Positions 33,825 to 45,423 of a stretch of DNA of 64,000 nt are shown piece after piece; positions within the stretch are counted from its first letter, which is position 1, and each line of letters opens with the position of its first letter. The notes beneath the pieces are model-generated. The model was not told where the DNA came from, did no database searches, and was given only the letters and a program-made list of their open reading frames with translations. A program made the position numbers and the translations under genes. Origin of the DNA: Paramacrobiotus metropolitanus (lineage: Eukaryota > Tardigrada > Eutardigrada > Parachela > Macrobiotidae); NCBI RefSeq assembly GCF_019649055.1, contig NW_026570306.1, positions 496,001-560,000 of the forward strand. Reading direction: 5' to 3'.

Positions 33825-34309
33825 GTCTGTTCTTGACCCGTCAGATGACGATGAGCACGCTGGCGACGATGAACACGCGGGCGACGATGAAAACGGGAAT
33901 GTGAGCGATGTCAATGGCAGCAGCAGCAACGACAGCGACGAGGACTACGAAAACGCAAACTCCGGCGATGAGGATGATAAAACGGAGGGCAGCAGTGAAG
34001 AGAGCGAAGAAGAACAAAGGGAGGACGGTGATGAAGTGGAGGATGGCTGTGAAGAGGGCAACGGCGAAGCTAGTGGCGAGGAAAGCGATGATTCCGATGC
34101 TCCCGGCACCAGGTCGTACTATCGTAAACGGGTAAATCTGATAATTATGACGCCACTAATATTTTTGTTTCCACTAATATTTCTTGACTCCTCTACTATT
34201 TTTTGACTTCACTAATATTTTTTGACTCCACTAATGTATTATGACGCCAATAATATTTTTGTGATATTTATTACACTTGTAGGCGGCGCGGACTAAGGTG
34301 CCTGTATAG
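33825..34309 (+). CDS. Acidic Ser/Asp/Glu-rich protein, 3' exons, hypothetical
   Basis: After an acceptor-like TATAG at 33820-33824, one frame runs 307 bases to CGG|GTAAAT at 34131. It encodes a repeat (DEHAGDDEHAGDDENGN) and then SSSNDSDEDYENANSGDEDD and a Glu/Ser-rich stretch ending SYYRKR. The intron 34132-34282 (151 bp) ends CTTGTAG; the next exon adds AARTKVPV and a stop. No in-frame Met is present, so upstream exons are needed. Acidic tracts of this type occur in nuclear chaperone-like and nucleolar proteins, but no function is assigned. Confidence 0.4.
34143..34262 (+). repeat. Tandem repeat of about 22 bp inside the putative intron
   Basis: Variants of TTTTTTGACTCCACTAATAT occur five to six times between 34143 and 34262. 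Confidence 0.75.
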
Positions 34310-34980
34310 AGGACCCAAACCGATGACCGCAGAGTAACGCCAAAACCACAGAAGAGCCAGCTCGCGCGCACGGCGACTTTAGCAGCTACGACGACAGGAT
34401 CGCGTATTTTGACTCGAACAATTCCGTGCTGATCCGTCGGAACGGCTAAATTTACGTCTCGGGAAGCTGGTACGGGGCGTCTCAAAGCACCGGAAGATGG
34501 CATCGAAATGGGTCTGCGCAACGATACCGTTTCAGAGGTGTCAGAAGTGTAGATATTTCCTTTTCCTTTATAAAGAGAAGTTGTTTATAGATTTTTCTTT
34601 TTCATAGAATCGACTGCTGACCAAAATGATAGTCACTATTCGGTTTGTTACGTTCCTAGTCATTACGACGATGTGATTTGTTAGGTTTTATACAGTTTTC
34701 ACTCTTCTTGGATCTTCTTCTACGACTGTGAAAATAATAGCTTGCTATTCGCTGATTTTTATGTTAAGTCCTGACAAAGTGTAATAAGATGGCCATAAAC
34801 TGAGGAATGTGTGGGTGCAGGTGTTTTGTACAGCTGTGTTGCGGTTCTCTCCGTTCCCTACCCTACAGTTTGCTTACATAAGAACATTTTATGACTTCGA
34901 CATTCTCCGTGGTTCCTTTCAAAATGGTTTTCCGATTTGTGTACTTAATAGCCTCGGGTGTAACCAGTAAGTACCAATCC
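34310..34980. other. Spacer with a decayed open stretch
   Basis: The frame of the preceding exon stays open for most of 34310-34550, with one further stop. A longer ancestral protein that lost its end is possible. Confidence 0.3.
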
Positions 34981-35195
34981 ACTTCCGCGGCCGCTCAGGC
35001 CGAAGACAAGAAATCGAGACGTACGCGTACCTTGATGGCAGATACATTTTTGCTCCGCTAGGTTTCGAAACTCTTGGCCCTTGGGGAAAGTCGACTTCCC
35101 TTTTAATAAAGGAAATCGTCAGGCGTTTAAAGCAGCACACTGGTGAACCTCGCTCTTACGAATTCCTTGGCCAACGCCTGTCGATCGAAGTATAA
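34981..35195 (+). pseudogene. Second relic of the retrotransposon C-terminal tail
   Basis: The frames give SAAAQAEDK and, after a one-base shift, YIFAPLGFETLGPWGKS, LIKEIVRRLKQHTGEPR, and FLGQRLSIEV followed by TAA where the relative at 1124-1437 has Gln in IEVQRGN; RGNEVSVG continues in frame after the stop. This is the same domain as the minus-strand relic, more decayed. Confidence 0.55.
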
Positions 35196-36088
35196 CGTGG
35201 CAATGAGGTTTCCGTTGGCAAGATAAACTGGAAGGTAGGTATTAACCACCACTTTCTCGACACTTTCGAACGAAGAACCGTAAAAATTTTACGAATGCAG
35301 CTAGTAAAATAATTTTTTAATAATAAAGATCTACATAATTTTTTCTAGCTGCTTAGGCCAGCGATTCTTGTACATTACAGCGAGTGTATATATCTTCAAG
35401 AACTTGCCAATGATTTTTATTAACTTTTTGAAAAATTTTGAATCTCTTCTTATCTGTTTATGAGATATTTGATTCGCAATGGTGTAAAACAGTTCATCAT
35501 TCGTTACTTACCTGGCACCTGCCAGGACAGCAAATGTGTCGTCATACGGTGGCCGTGTTTCCCCGAAAGAACCCAATATTTGTGTATATAGTGCATCGAT
35601 AGCTATCACTCACAACGGAGTTGAAATAGTTCACACAGGTTTTTATTTACGAGAAGAATTAGGAGAATGAGAATGGGGAGAATCGTATTTGAAAATCATC
35701 GTATCTGTAGTTTGTCTATAAAGCAAAAAAATACTGTAATACTTTGCAGTATCTGTGTATGTTACGTTAGCAATTTGGATAAGTATGGCGCAATATTCGA
35801 CAGATATAATAATATATCACGAGTATTCCTGTAACTGCCGTAAAAACCTTGTACCTGTTAAAGACACTCGTATGCCACGAGCACGGTAATACTGTATTCC
35901 CATGCTTAGCAACTGGGACAAATTCTCAATAGCTGCCGCACCTTTCCTCCCTATTATGCGCGGCAGCTGCACTCGACAAGTGCGGATATGATTCTTAACG
36001 ACATAAATATTCTTAAATGTGACAATGGCTATCTGGACAAGAGGGCTGTAATTGTAAAATACTTATTTTGCGCTTTAGGGCACAAGGT
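35196..36088. other. Intergenic, nothing identified
   Basis: No supported features. Confidence 0.4.
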
Positions 36089-36152
36089 TTTCGTTTTGAG
36101 CAGACGCCAAAACTGCCATTATTGACAGTTTTCGGAACTGCCGAACACGAAA
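36089..36152. repeat. Hairpin repeat family, copy E
   Basis: TTTCGTTTTGAGCAG pairs with CTGCCGAACACGAAA. The third outer pair is T-A here instead of C-G, changed on both arms. The 3' extension TTCCTGACGGCGCA and TTCGTAGCAT is shared with copy F. Confidence 0.8.
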
Positions 36153-37353
36153 TTCCTGACGGCGCACCTGTTCGTAGCATCTATCATTCGCATAATGCTG
36201 TTAATTTAAATAATAAAATAGAATAATATTGATTGCCGCCAAGCTGGGCACTTACGAGCCGATCCAATGTGATGAACTTGACACTGGGTCTATACCGACT
36301 AAAATTCGGAAACCAGAGCCTGTGAATTATTTTTATTTTATTATAATATAATAAAATACTGACTGCACGTATTTCATGATAAGAGCAGCCCATTCCAGGG
36401 AAGAATCAAATTTTAGTCGTTTTATTCGTGGAGACTGGCAGCGAGAATATCACGCCGATTACGCTGCGTTACCAGCGTAATATTTCTGGAGCAGCATCTA
36501 ATGTACGGCAGAATAAATAACAAAACAGTTAACGCGAAGTGACCTGGCCCACTCTATAGACAGGCTAAATAATAAATATTACTATCTTTGTATTCATGCA
36601 AAATTACCGTCACAAATCGTAATTTCATCGGCTATTATATACATATATTAAAGTGTAATGCTTGCTAAATTGGAATGGCAGTACTGGAATTAAAGGTTCC
36701 AGGACCATCTCGTTCTGATCAAACGGTCAACTGATAACAACGTAGCTGTTACGGTACGCTCTAAGTCCGGAACCATTGGAAGTTGGAACTATTATGTGCA
36801 CGCTGCAGAAGCCAATGAATCTACCGATCTGGAACCTTTGCGTGCGCTTGGACTCGGCATACACCGCCGTGCCGACAAAGTCGATCGCTCAATGGGTGAA
36901 ATTTTTCAGCAAACAGAACCCGGGAGTGACCTTTGCCGACATGCCTGCTAACCTTAAGTCAAGCGTATGCGCATCATACACACCGAACGAATTCCAGATC
37001 GTGACGCAGCTCGGATATGATTCCAAACTCGAAGATAATACTCAGAAACTGTCAATAGTGCAGCATCGGGGACTCAGTGTGTAGGAGCATGGTCGCACCC
37101 GGTATCAATGAGTTATGTTTATGCTTATGCTTATGAATTATGTTTTATGTGTTATGTTTTATGATTATGATTATGTGAATCTTACCTAGCACATTAAAAA
37201 ACAGGATCCGGTGTGAACAAGGACTGATATTCCAAGCGTCTTTTCTAAACCCACTTCTTAAATTTACAGATCCGTATCACTTGAGCTACTCAGTAAGAAG
37301 TGGTCTGGTCTACACGTTTTCTGTGTGGTGGGTACTGGTGATTTTAATTACAG
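36153..37353. other. Intergenic with one unsupported open frame
   Basis: 36776-37084 is open for 102 codons without motifs I recognise. 37110-37175 is a TTATG-type simple repeat. Confidence 0.35.
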
Positions 37354-37482
37354 AACGTCCGCCATGGAGGATTTCAACCGCTTGTGCGACGCTTTAGAAG
37401 TAGAACGTACCCGCGATGTACAGGCATCCAAAGATGTGTGTGCCGTGCTTGTAACAGAAGCAAAGGTTGGATGTCACAAGTA
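37354..37482 (+). other. Short open frame, possibly gag-like
   Basis: MEDFNRLCDALEVERTRDVQ opens after an acceptor-like TTACAG and ends KVGCHK-stop. Its position 1.4 kb before a gag-like segment with a zinc knuckle suggests the start of the same retroelement relic, but no clear homology supports this. Confidence 0.3.
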
Positions 37483-38840
37483 GGTAGGAATGGAAATGGG
37501 ATGTTAAACGTTATTATTTCAAATTTATTCACACTTTGGCTGGGGTGTGCAGTTTGATTCCTACGCGCCCGAGTACTTTGTGCCTATACATCTTACACCC
37601 ACCGTGATCATTTGAATTTTGTATCCACCAAAAAATTGCAACCGACTGACGGCGTGCATCTCCACCCATAATAATAACAATTCCACCGAAGCCATTTAAA
37701 GAAGCCACCGAGCCAAAGACTGCTGATTCACTACTGCCCGGTGGAAATCACCTGGCATCTATCAGTATTAGCTAAAAACTTTCCATGCAGCTGTCGCACT
37801 GACATGAATATGCTCAAACCAATTATGAATCAGAATCCTCATCCAGACTCTTTGAGATCTTCCAACAGGAATGCGCTTAAAAAAAGCACAGCTATCCCAA
37901 AAGGAAGGGAAGAAAATTCTTCAAACTTTAGTATTTTATTAGATTTTTTTCTTGTTATGTGCTATATTGTATCCGTAAAACATGACCGGTAAGATTGTTT
38001 GGGGGGCAATCGGGCGGAAGTGGGGATACCGGAGACTCCAACCGGTGAGGTCATCGCCTACACCTTCGATCTCGCATATGCCGCCGCGCCGTCGACCTGT
38101 TCGCCCCGCAAACGCCTAGGTTTGTCTGCTGCTTGAGTGTACGGAATTTCCACAAGAATTTAAGTCTGTTTTACGAACGGTTATTTAAAAAATCGGAAGT
38201 GTTTACAAGTTTCCGATAGCAAAGAGGCAGCCTGTGATCATTTGTGCGCTAGAAACCCGACCACATGCTGCATTAAGATCACAGAAGCAGTTCAGACAGC
38301 GTTCCAGAGTTGCCGAATTTGTCGCAAATAAAAGTGAATCCATTATGTTGGTTGAAAATTCTAAACCGGTTTTACCGTTGTACTCTGATCACATAAATGA
38401 CCTATTGCGCAGTGTTATTCGGGACACCAGGGTTCAGAAGCAGGCGGTGGTTTTCGACTTACTGTAGAGAAACTCGGTTCGAAAACTTCTCATAATTTCG
38501 ATAGTGTTCACGCTATCTGGGGAACTGAAGTCTTTAAGCAGAATGTTGCCATCTTTCTATCCGTTCAAAATCTTTTGTTACTGTTTGCAGGTAAACTGCT
38601 TGCGCCGCGACGATAACTCGGCGAGTTATCATATCGATTTCGCTCGTTTATTTCTACCCAGAGATAGTCATTTTTACTGCATTAGCTTGCTAAATCTGTA
38701 AAACTTTAAATTTCCACCGTTGCCCCTCACTTTATGGTGGAGCGATTGTTGTATTTTGCTTGTTACTGCACAACAAGATCTCATAGTCAAGGATAATCTC
38801 TTCAACCGTCTCGATTCCGCCTAAGCGGTTTCGACCATGT
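37483..38840. other. Spacer with a GC-rich patch
   Basis: 37990-38125 is GC-rich and open (EVGIPETPTGEVIAYTFDLA) between AT-rich flanks; it may be an isolated exon. Nothing else is recognisable. Confidence 0.3.
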
Positions 38841-39241
38841 GGCAAATTTGGTCAAATTCTTCAGCGCCAAACAGAGACCGAATGAAAACCTGGTCCAGTT
38901 TTCCTGCGACTTTTGTGCAAAGGCAGCAATACGCAATTCACATACAAAGGAGGGGAAAGAACATGAGCGCAACATTTGGGATGGGGTTACGACTCATAAT
39001 TATAATTAATATTTATATTTATAATTATGATAGCTGTAGATCGTCGACGTGTTACCACTGCGGAAAGCCGGGACACGTGGAAAGATACTGCCATGCCAAG
39101 CGGACAGCGAAGAAGGATGCGAATTGGGAGCATCAGCCCGCCAGGAATGCCAACGAGGATCCAGAGCACGACGACGATATGGAAGAAGTTGAACCGGAAG
39201 GGAACGAACTGGAAGCGAACGCTCCGAAGAAGAACGCGTAA
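38841..39241 (+). pseudogene. gag: gag-like relic with CCHC zinc knuckle
   Basis: The first segment, FFSAKQRPNENLVQFSCDFC, resembles the helical part of a gypsy-type gag. After an AT-rich palindrome the frame continues with CYHCGKPGHVERYC, a complete CX2CX4HX4C knuckle, then a basic run and an acidic tail (EDPEHDDDMEEVEPEGNELE) to a stop at 39241. The palindrome probably inserted in or recombined with the gene. Confidence 0.55.
38994..39030. repeat. AT-rich palindrome, copy 1
   Basis: TCATAATTATAA...TTATAATTATGA folds on itself. A second copy in direct orientation is at 39310-39352. Confidence 0.75.
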
Positions 39242-39309
39242 AATTTTCTTCATTTATTTTATTATAGTAACGTGTTCTAAACTTTGTGTGAGGGAGCGTG
39301 ATGTATGAC

Positions 39310-39352
39310 TCATAATTATAATTAATATTTATATTTACTCGTATAATTATGA
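39310..39352. repeat. AT-rich palindrome, copy 2
   Basis: The same core, GACTCATAATTATAATTAAT, with a small insertion (CTCG) near the right arm. The two copies bracket the 279 bp zinc-knuckle segment. Confidence 0.75.
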
Positions 39353-41873
39353 TTTTCGAGATACGTTCATGCGCGCATAGCAACGGTTCTTAGTAACAGT
39401 TTGTTGGTCGTCTTGTGGATGTTGCTGTTGTCATTTAGTTGGGTTGTTAGTCTGGAAGAAACATATTAAATTTACATAATAATGACTTCACAGTTACAAG
39501 ATGAAGTGACAATACAGTAAAAAAGCTCAGAATGGAGTGTATGCCAGAGCAGTACTCGAGATGCTGTGTGCTGTACTACTAATTTCTCAGACGGTTGGCG
39601 CGCGAGAATGTTAAGTAAATAAATAAAGCGAACACGACAGTGGCGTGATAGGATTCAGACCTTGAGGTACGGTCACAGATTTTGAAGAGGAATTCGGTTG
39701 TCATAACGCACCGTGCAACCTGCGACACGATCACAGATCAAAGCAACGCGTAATAAACTGCAAATGGCCCTTCCACAAAACGATGCCAACAAAATTGACC
39801 ATAAGTGTGACGTACAAATTAATGTGCTTAGCAACGATTGTTATTTATGATTTTTGTTGTGAGCTTAAGATCCTGAGTTCGTGAGCAGCTGAACGAGCAA
39901 TATTATTTATTAAAGTGAATGAACACGACAATAAAGAAAGGAAAACAGCAGCGGTTCCGGCAAGTAGTTTTACCGGTGCGACCATCGGCATCATTCGCCG
40001 GAGAGCTGTTACTAGTACTTGATATGTGAACTGTGAAATGAATAACAAGGAACTACTAGTCGCAATAATGCCCGAAAAAAGCGAGCAATTAAGCACAGCG
40101 TCGAAGAGCCAGTGAGGCAATACCGAGGTATTCTGGAAGACTGAAGTAGGTCTGTGAAGTTTCCTCCAGAAACTAATGATTTTTTCATTACATTTCGCCA
40201 AGCTTCAGCTGCACTGCTTTATATGGCTTTCCAATTTCGTCATACCTTCGCCATTGATTAAATGGACAGGGACGATCGAGTGCGGCATAGGAAGGCGACC
40301 TTTGTCGCCACCCGTTGTTGCGTACGAGAGACCTCATTATTTGTTTGGTCGTGCTGCAGTAAAGCACCAAGTAGCGACAGTGGCGAAAAAGTTTTGTACA
40401 TATGGTCAGCGGGTAAACTACGCCAGCACCGAGCATTGTAAATTGCGACTTTTTGTTTAAATAATCGGATAACCTACCGCACTTGACAAAAATTCAGCAT
40501 CCTGAAATTAGTGCGCCAAACCCACTTACCTGCTCTGTGTCTGTGAGTCTGATAAGGTACTGTATATCGTCAGAAATGTTGCGAATTTCCTCATTTCCGT
40601 CTTCCTTTCAGTGCTGAGGCTTTTTGACTTTGGGCGCTACAACGCGATTTTAGCCAAGCATTCTGCATTAATTCAAGGAAAAGCCAAGTTTATGCCAATT
40701 AACTGCAGATGTAAACACAGACATATGTACACGGCCACAGTAAAACAACTTCGGGGAATATAGTAATTATGGTGCAGCTGCAGATTAACTACTTCCGAAC
40801 TTAATTAAAGGATTTTCTGTTAAAACGTGCAGTGCCATCATTTATGCCAGGCTACTGTAGCTGTTGTGTTACCTGCTGTCGAAGGTTGCTATGACAGCCG
40901 ATGAGTCAACTAAGTACATTAACTATAAGCATTTAGCACTGGTCATTCGGACGATTACAAATACCGTAATTATACTAGAAGGTACTTGACAATAGCCAAT
41001 TTGCACCACCCTTTAATTGCTTCTTTTCGGCGGAACACGCCGACGCGCTCTACCGTAGGCCCGTAGGCGTTATCAGGAGTGATCATCGTATAATAAATGG
41101 CCACAGTTAACGACATGTTGTTTTGTTTATTTTTGAAGCGCTGTTTAAAGCAGTTTGTGTGTAATGACATTGAGCATACGATTTTTCTAAAATTTCACCG
41201 GATTTTGCTGTTTTGCTCGGGATACACGAAAAGTTTGCCCGGGTAAAATATCCTGGGTATTTTTTTATTAGATCCTACTCCAAAGGTCCAAATGACAGAT
41301 AAAAATGAGATAGAAATTCGGCTGAACAGATGTGAAACTGTAGCTCACGGTCTGTATGCTACAATCCGTTCATGTAACGTGCTCATGCTGTGGGTGCAAG
41401 ACATGATGCATCGATCGATCTCACACAACCTGATTTTCAGACTGCAGCAGCCGGGTATTATGTACTATATGTTAATAACAGTACCGTACATGCACGTAGT
41501 TACTGTATGTCTGCAGTCTATGCACCCCGCCGGCCTCTTGTGTAATTATGGCATTGTGTCATGCGGCAGTTTTACGATCGTTTATACGGTGCACGCTGTG
41601 CACCATGTGATACATAGAGACTGCAATGCTGACATAAGTCAGTATGGCTTTCAACTAAACCATTACTTACTCTGTGCTCAACTGGCAAGATGTTTTGGTT
41701 TGAATGTGCTCTTAGGTTTTTTCCTAATAAAATTTCAAGCGCTTCCGTTGCTACTAATTCTGGTTTTTCTGCCCAGAATCTCATCTGTACATGTAAAGGC
41801 ACGGATTAAATCACAAAAGCGCAGTAAAAATCTTGTGGCGTTGCCTTTTCACCAGCTTTCGAATTAAGCCATA
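39353..41873. other. Intergenic, no firm gene
   Basis: Two longer open frames, 39845-40201 (minus, 118 codons) and 41292-41867 (plus, 191 codons), have no motifs. The second ends six bases before the F-box gene start; it may only be open by chance in AT-rich DNA or be a 5' leader. Confidence 0.35.
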
Positions 41874-44401
41874 ATGTCCTATTTTTCTTGTGGCGCCCGA
41901 CGTGGTCGGTTTAATCTGGGCAACACCGTCCTGGTGAATTTAACCAGCGACGAGGAATTTTTTCTGGGATATCTGCAGGACATTATTGCCGATCAGGTGT
42001 TTATCGATTTCGACTGCGAGCGCATCGCACCGCAATGGGTTTCCATGCAACGTGTGTGGCATCATGACAAACCCAGTATAACACTACAACTGTCCCGCGA
42101 GGTCTATGTGGCCATCCGCCGGGAAGCGGATGGGCCGTACGTCTTTGGCCCGGCGTTTTTAGAGTGCAGCTGCAATTACGCCAATCAGTTCCTGTGCTAT
42201 GCCTTCCTCGATCATCCGTGTTACAGTTTCCAGACACAAGATAGTGTTCGTGTCGTCCATTCCTGGCAGGTTATTCCACGGCTACCCAGTGATCCCATGA
42301 TCGACAGAATTTGCCGCTTGCCCATTAAGAAAGTAGTGTATCGTTCGGCGAAGCTGCGCGCGTTGAGTAGTATCCAAGAGTGGCATATTGAGCGGATACT
42401 GGATCTGGGGTTTCGCCAGGGGAAGCGCCAGTCGGGTCAGGGTCGCGATCGTCTATTCGTAAAACTCACAGACGGGGAAATCGTATTTCTGATTATGCGT
42501 ATCCAGTGTAGCTTTCCCCACACCGTGAGCGTCGATTGCCTGCAGTCGACCTGTTGGTTGACAGCCACCACGCGGAAAGTTATCGCCGGGATCGAGGAAT
42601 ATTTGCTCCATGCTTCCCGAACGGCTGCTGATTTACGCAACTTCCGCCATCGATCGCTACCAAGCATCGCGGTTCTCTCTTCGCCCGCTGCAAGTAAACA
42701 AATACAAAACCCTCAGCATGGCGGTACTGCGGAATGCGGATCATATCTTGCTCAAATAATCTTAAAGTTCATTGGATTTAAGGAACATATAAAACTGTAT
42801 ATTGTTGTATAAAAAACATTAAGAAGAGACTTAAAATGTATAGAAACAAATATATAAAAAAGGAGTGTAAATCGGCGCTCAAAAACCAATCTAACTGTCG
42901 CGGCATTTGAAATGCTGCTAACATCGCACACGGTTCGTAATGCTACTGTAACACCACTGGAATTTTGTTTCTGCATTTATTTCAGGAGGAAATGAACCGA
43001 CGCTTCCCCATCTGCTGCCAGAAATTTTGTCCACAGTCATGTATTATCTGGATGTTGTTTCGCAAGGAAAATTAAAGCGGTGAGTCTTTATAACGTTATG
43101 TTGTCTGCGTTTAATCTGGATATTACTTAGCACTCGAAGTACGTATTGAGGGGCGTGACCGCGGCAAACGGCTGCTCGTGCAGTTGGGCAATCATCCCAA
43201 ATCTATGTAGATTCGCCTGGAATGCGAAACGCACCCTTGAACTTCCCTGTGCGACTTGTCACTTACAGCCCGTAAAAATAAGACTGCGGTTTTCTGTAGA
43301 GTGTGCCAGCTATGGAACGTTTTACTCCGCGACCCGGCATCATCGACACACGTTACCATTGATTTCTGCACACTCAGTCTGCAACTGCAGCAGCGGGCCG
43401 AGACGGAAGGCTACCGGCTCGGACTGCTGCTCGATCGGATCGTAAATGCCAAAACAAAAACGGTGGCCTTAGTTAACATGAGTTATCGGATGGATAACGT
43501 TGATCCCGTTATTGCGCTCGTTGTTGATGTACTCATTATAAACAGGATAATACTTCCTTTGGTTATTGTTAAAAATTATTGGGCACCTATTGTAAGGTCG
43601 CCATACGGATTATACAACAGATATACTCCTGATTTGTCCGAACGGCGAAAGATCCATTTTCAGCTGCTTTTCATGAAGAAAATCTGTCGCCGTATAATAG
43701 TGCTGAATGCAGTAATCAACTGCGGTGCCGGGAAAGGTGCCCTTTTCCTTTTCGAACGCAAAAGTCTGCCAGACCGATGAAGCGGAACGGCCTAATCATT
43801 GCTATACCCAAGCTGCATTTTGATCAGAGCGAAAGCGATGCGGAATATCTGATGCGGTTCAAGCAAGCGCTGGAGCGCAGCTGCCCACCTGTCGATCCGT
43901 CCGTTAAGCGTCAGATCAAAGAACTGCATGCCGGTTGGGTTAAGCGGTTCCCCTATCCTGGGGATGACTGGAATGGATTGCGGCACCTGCTTCAGCTGTA
44001 CGTTGAATTCTGTTACCTTTGCATTTTCCCTGTTTTGTGGCTGCGCCATTGCAAAATAACACTGTACGCACTACGCAGGCTCAAACTCGAACAAATCAGA
44101 AAAGAATTTTCCGTTTTCAACTTACATGGGTGATGGGTCGTCGTCTGCTTATACAGATAGGTCTTAAACGGTAGAGGCAATTTATAACCTATACAGGGAT
44201 CAATGCATGGAATGTTTTTCTTGTAGCTTTGGTGTATGCGAAGCAGCGGACCCTGCACAGTTCTGGAATGGCTTGGATTTGAGGGATTTCGATAACCTAC
44301 CCATGGGAAATGTAGTACTGACTATACTTGCCCGCGTCCACACTTTCATTCTGTCTTTTCCCGTTGAACTCGGTGCTGATCTTGCTAAATTATTGAGTTA
44401 A
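41874..44401 (+). CDS. F-box protein of a tardigrade-type expanded family (multi-exon)
   Basis: The exons are inferred from phase. Exon 1 is 41874-42693, starting MSYFSCGARRGRFNLGNTVL. Exon 2 is 42986-43079, with the F-box start LPHLLPEILSTVMYYLD (about residues 281-296). Exon 3 starts at 43300 and completes KLKR-VCQLWNVLLRDP. A further optional 72 bp intron at 43592-43663 keeps the frame. 43777-43997 encodes LIIAIPKLHFD and HAGWVKRFPYPGDDW. The last exon, 44227-44401, starts FGVCEAADPAQFWNGLDLRD. Every junction except one joins in frame with GT..AG; near 43776 the frame moves by one, by an indel or an unrecognised tiny intron. The total is about 560 residues. F-box proteins bind Skp1 in SCF ubiquitin ligases; the substrate is unknown. 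The N-terminal region resembles family members I recall from Hypsibius. Confidence 0.7.
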
Positions 44402-45421
44402 CAGTGAAACTGTGACAAAAAACTGCGTATTCATGTTGACAAATTTGTACTGACGTGGTACTCTTTGGGAAACTGGGACACAGGCCGGTGAATAAAAGGT
44501 TCCGTTTTTGTTGATCGGTGCTCTTTGTTAAACCAGTTGTTCACTAAGTTCAATTGTTAAAGCAGCGGCTAAAACCGTACTCTGGCATTCTAAAAAAAAT
44601 GTGAATTAAATATTTTCAGCTTTTTAAATTCTGTAACGTAATCTTATGACTTTATTTAGATTTCTAGTAAATTCATCGATTTCTGTGTCTTTATACCAAG
44701 AATATTTTTTCCTAATTCCACAATTCAAGTTGTGGAACTCGGTACTGTATTGTAAAATATTTTCAGAAAGTTTTGGAAAGGTCAACATTAGCACCATAGT
44801 TATTTGTTTTGTTTTGCGATGCGAGTCGTAAGTACAAAGGGCGTACCAAAAGTATGTTTCCCTATTTTGCCTCGCTGCCATTTGAAGTAATAGACATGTG
44901 GTATATTTTTTGTTGTACAAGCAGTTACAATTATGTAAACTAACTAGAGAAACAAGAGTCAAAAAAGTCAATGAATAACTGGGAAAACCAAAACAGAATG
45001 GCGAGTACTACTTTGCATTTTTTCCACCGGTTTTGTCAGAGCTGGTTCTTTTCATTGCCACTTCCGTCCCTGCTGTAATTTCGACGGTAAATTTAAAGTA
45101 TCGCCTGCAAATACTGTTCTTAATATTACTGCGATAACAGAATGGTTTGAAAAATTTACAGAGTAGGCCAAACATTTTTTTTCCACGACGTTAGCATTTC
45201 TTTTTTCGGCCTTCTTGCTGATATAAATTCATTTACTACATTTAAATACGGGCAGCCTATCAATATAGGCACGCCCTAGGCATACTCTTTCTTCAGGCGA
45301 AAAAACTGAATTTTCTGAGAGGTGAATCTCGGACCGGTCTTAGGTGAGTACAGAATTTTGTTGTTTTATTTGCCGTGAAACAAGTTGCTAAAGGAGGTTG
45401 AATTTCGCAATTAAAGCGAAT
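44402..45421. other. Intergenic, nothing identified
   Basis: AT-rich; no motif-bearing frame. Confidence 0.4.
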
Positions 45422-45423
45422 TA

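Noticed and set aside
39845-40201. 118-codon minus-strand frame with a hydrophobic middle
   Set aside because: No splice or start context, no recognised domain; spacer-like base composition.
41292-41867. 191-codon open frame just upstream of the F-box gene
   Set aside because: No motif or signal sequence, hydrophobic low-information composition. An open frame of this length is plausible by chance in 64 kb of six frames.
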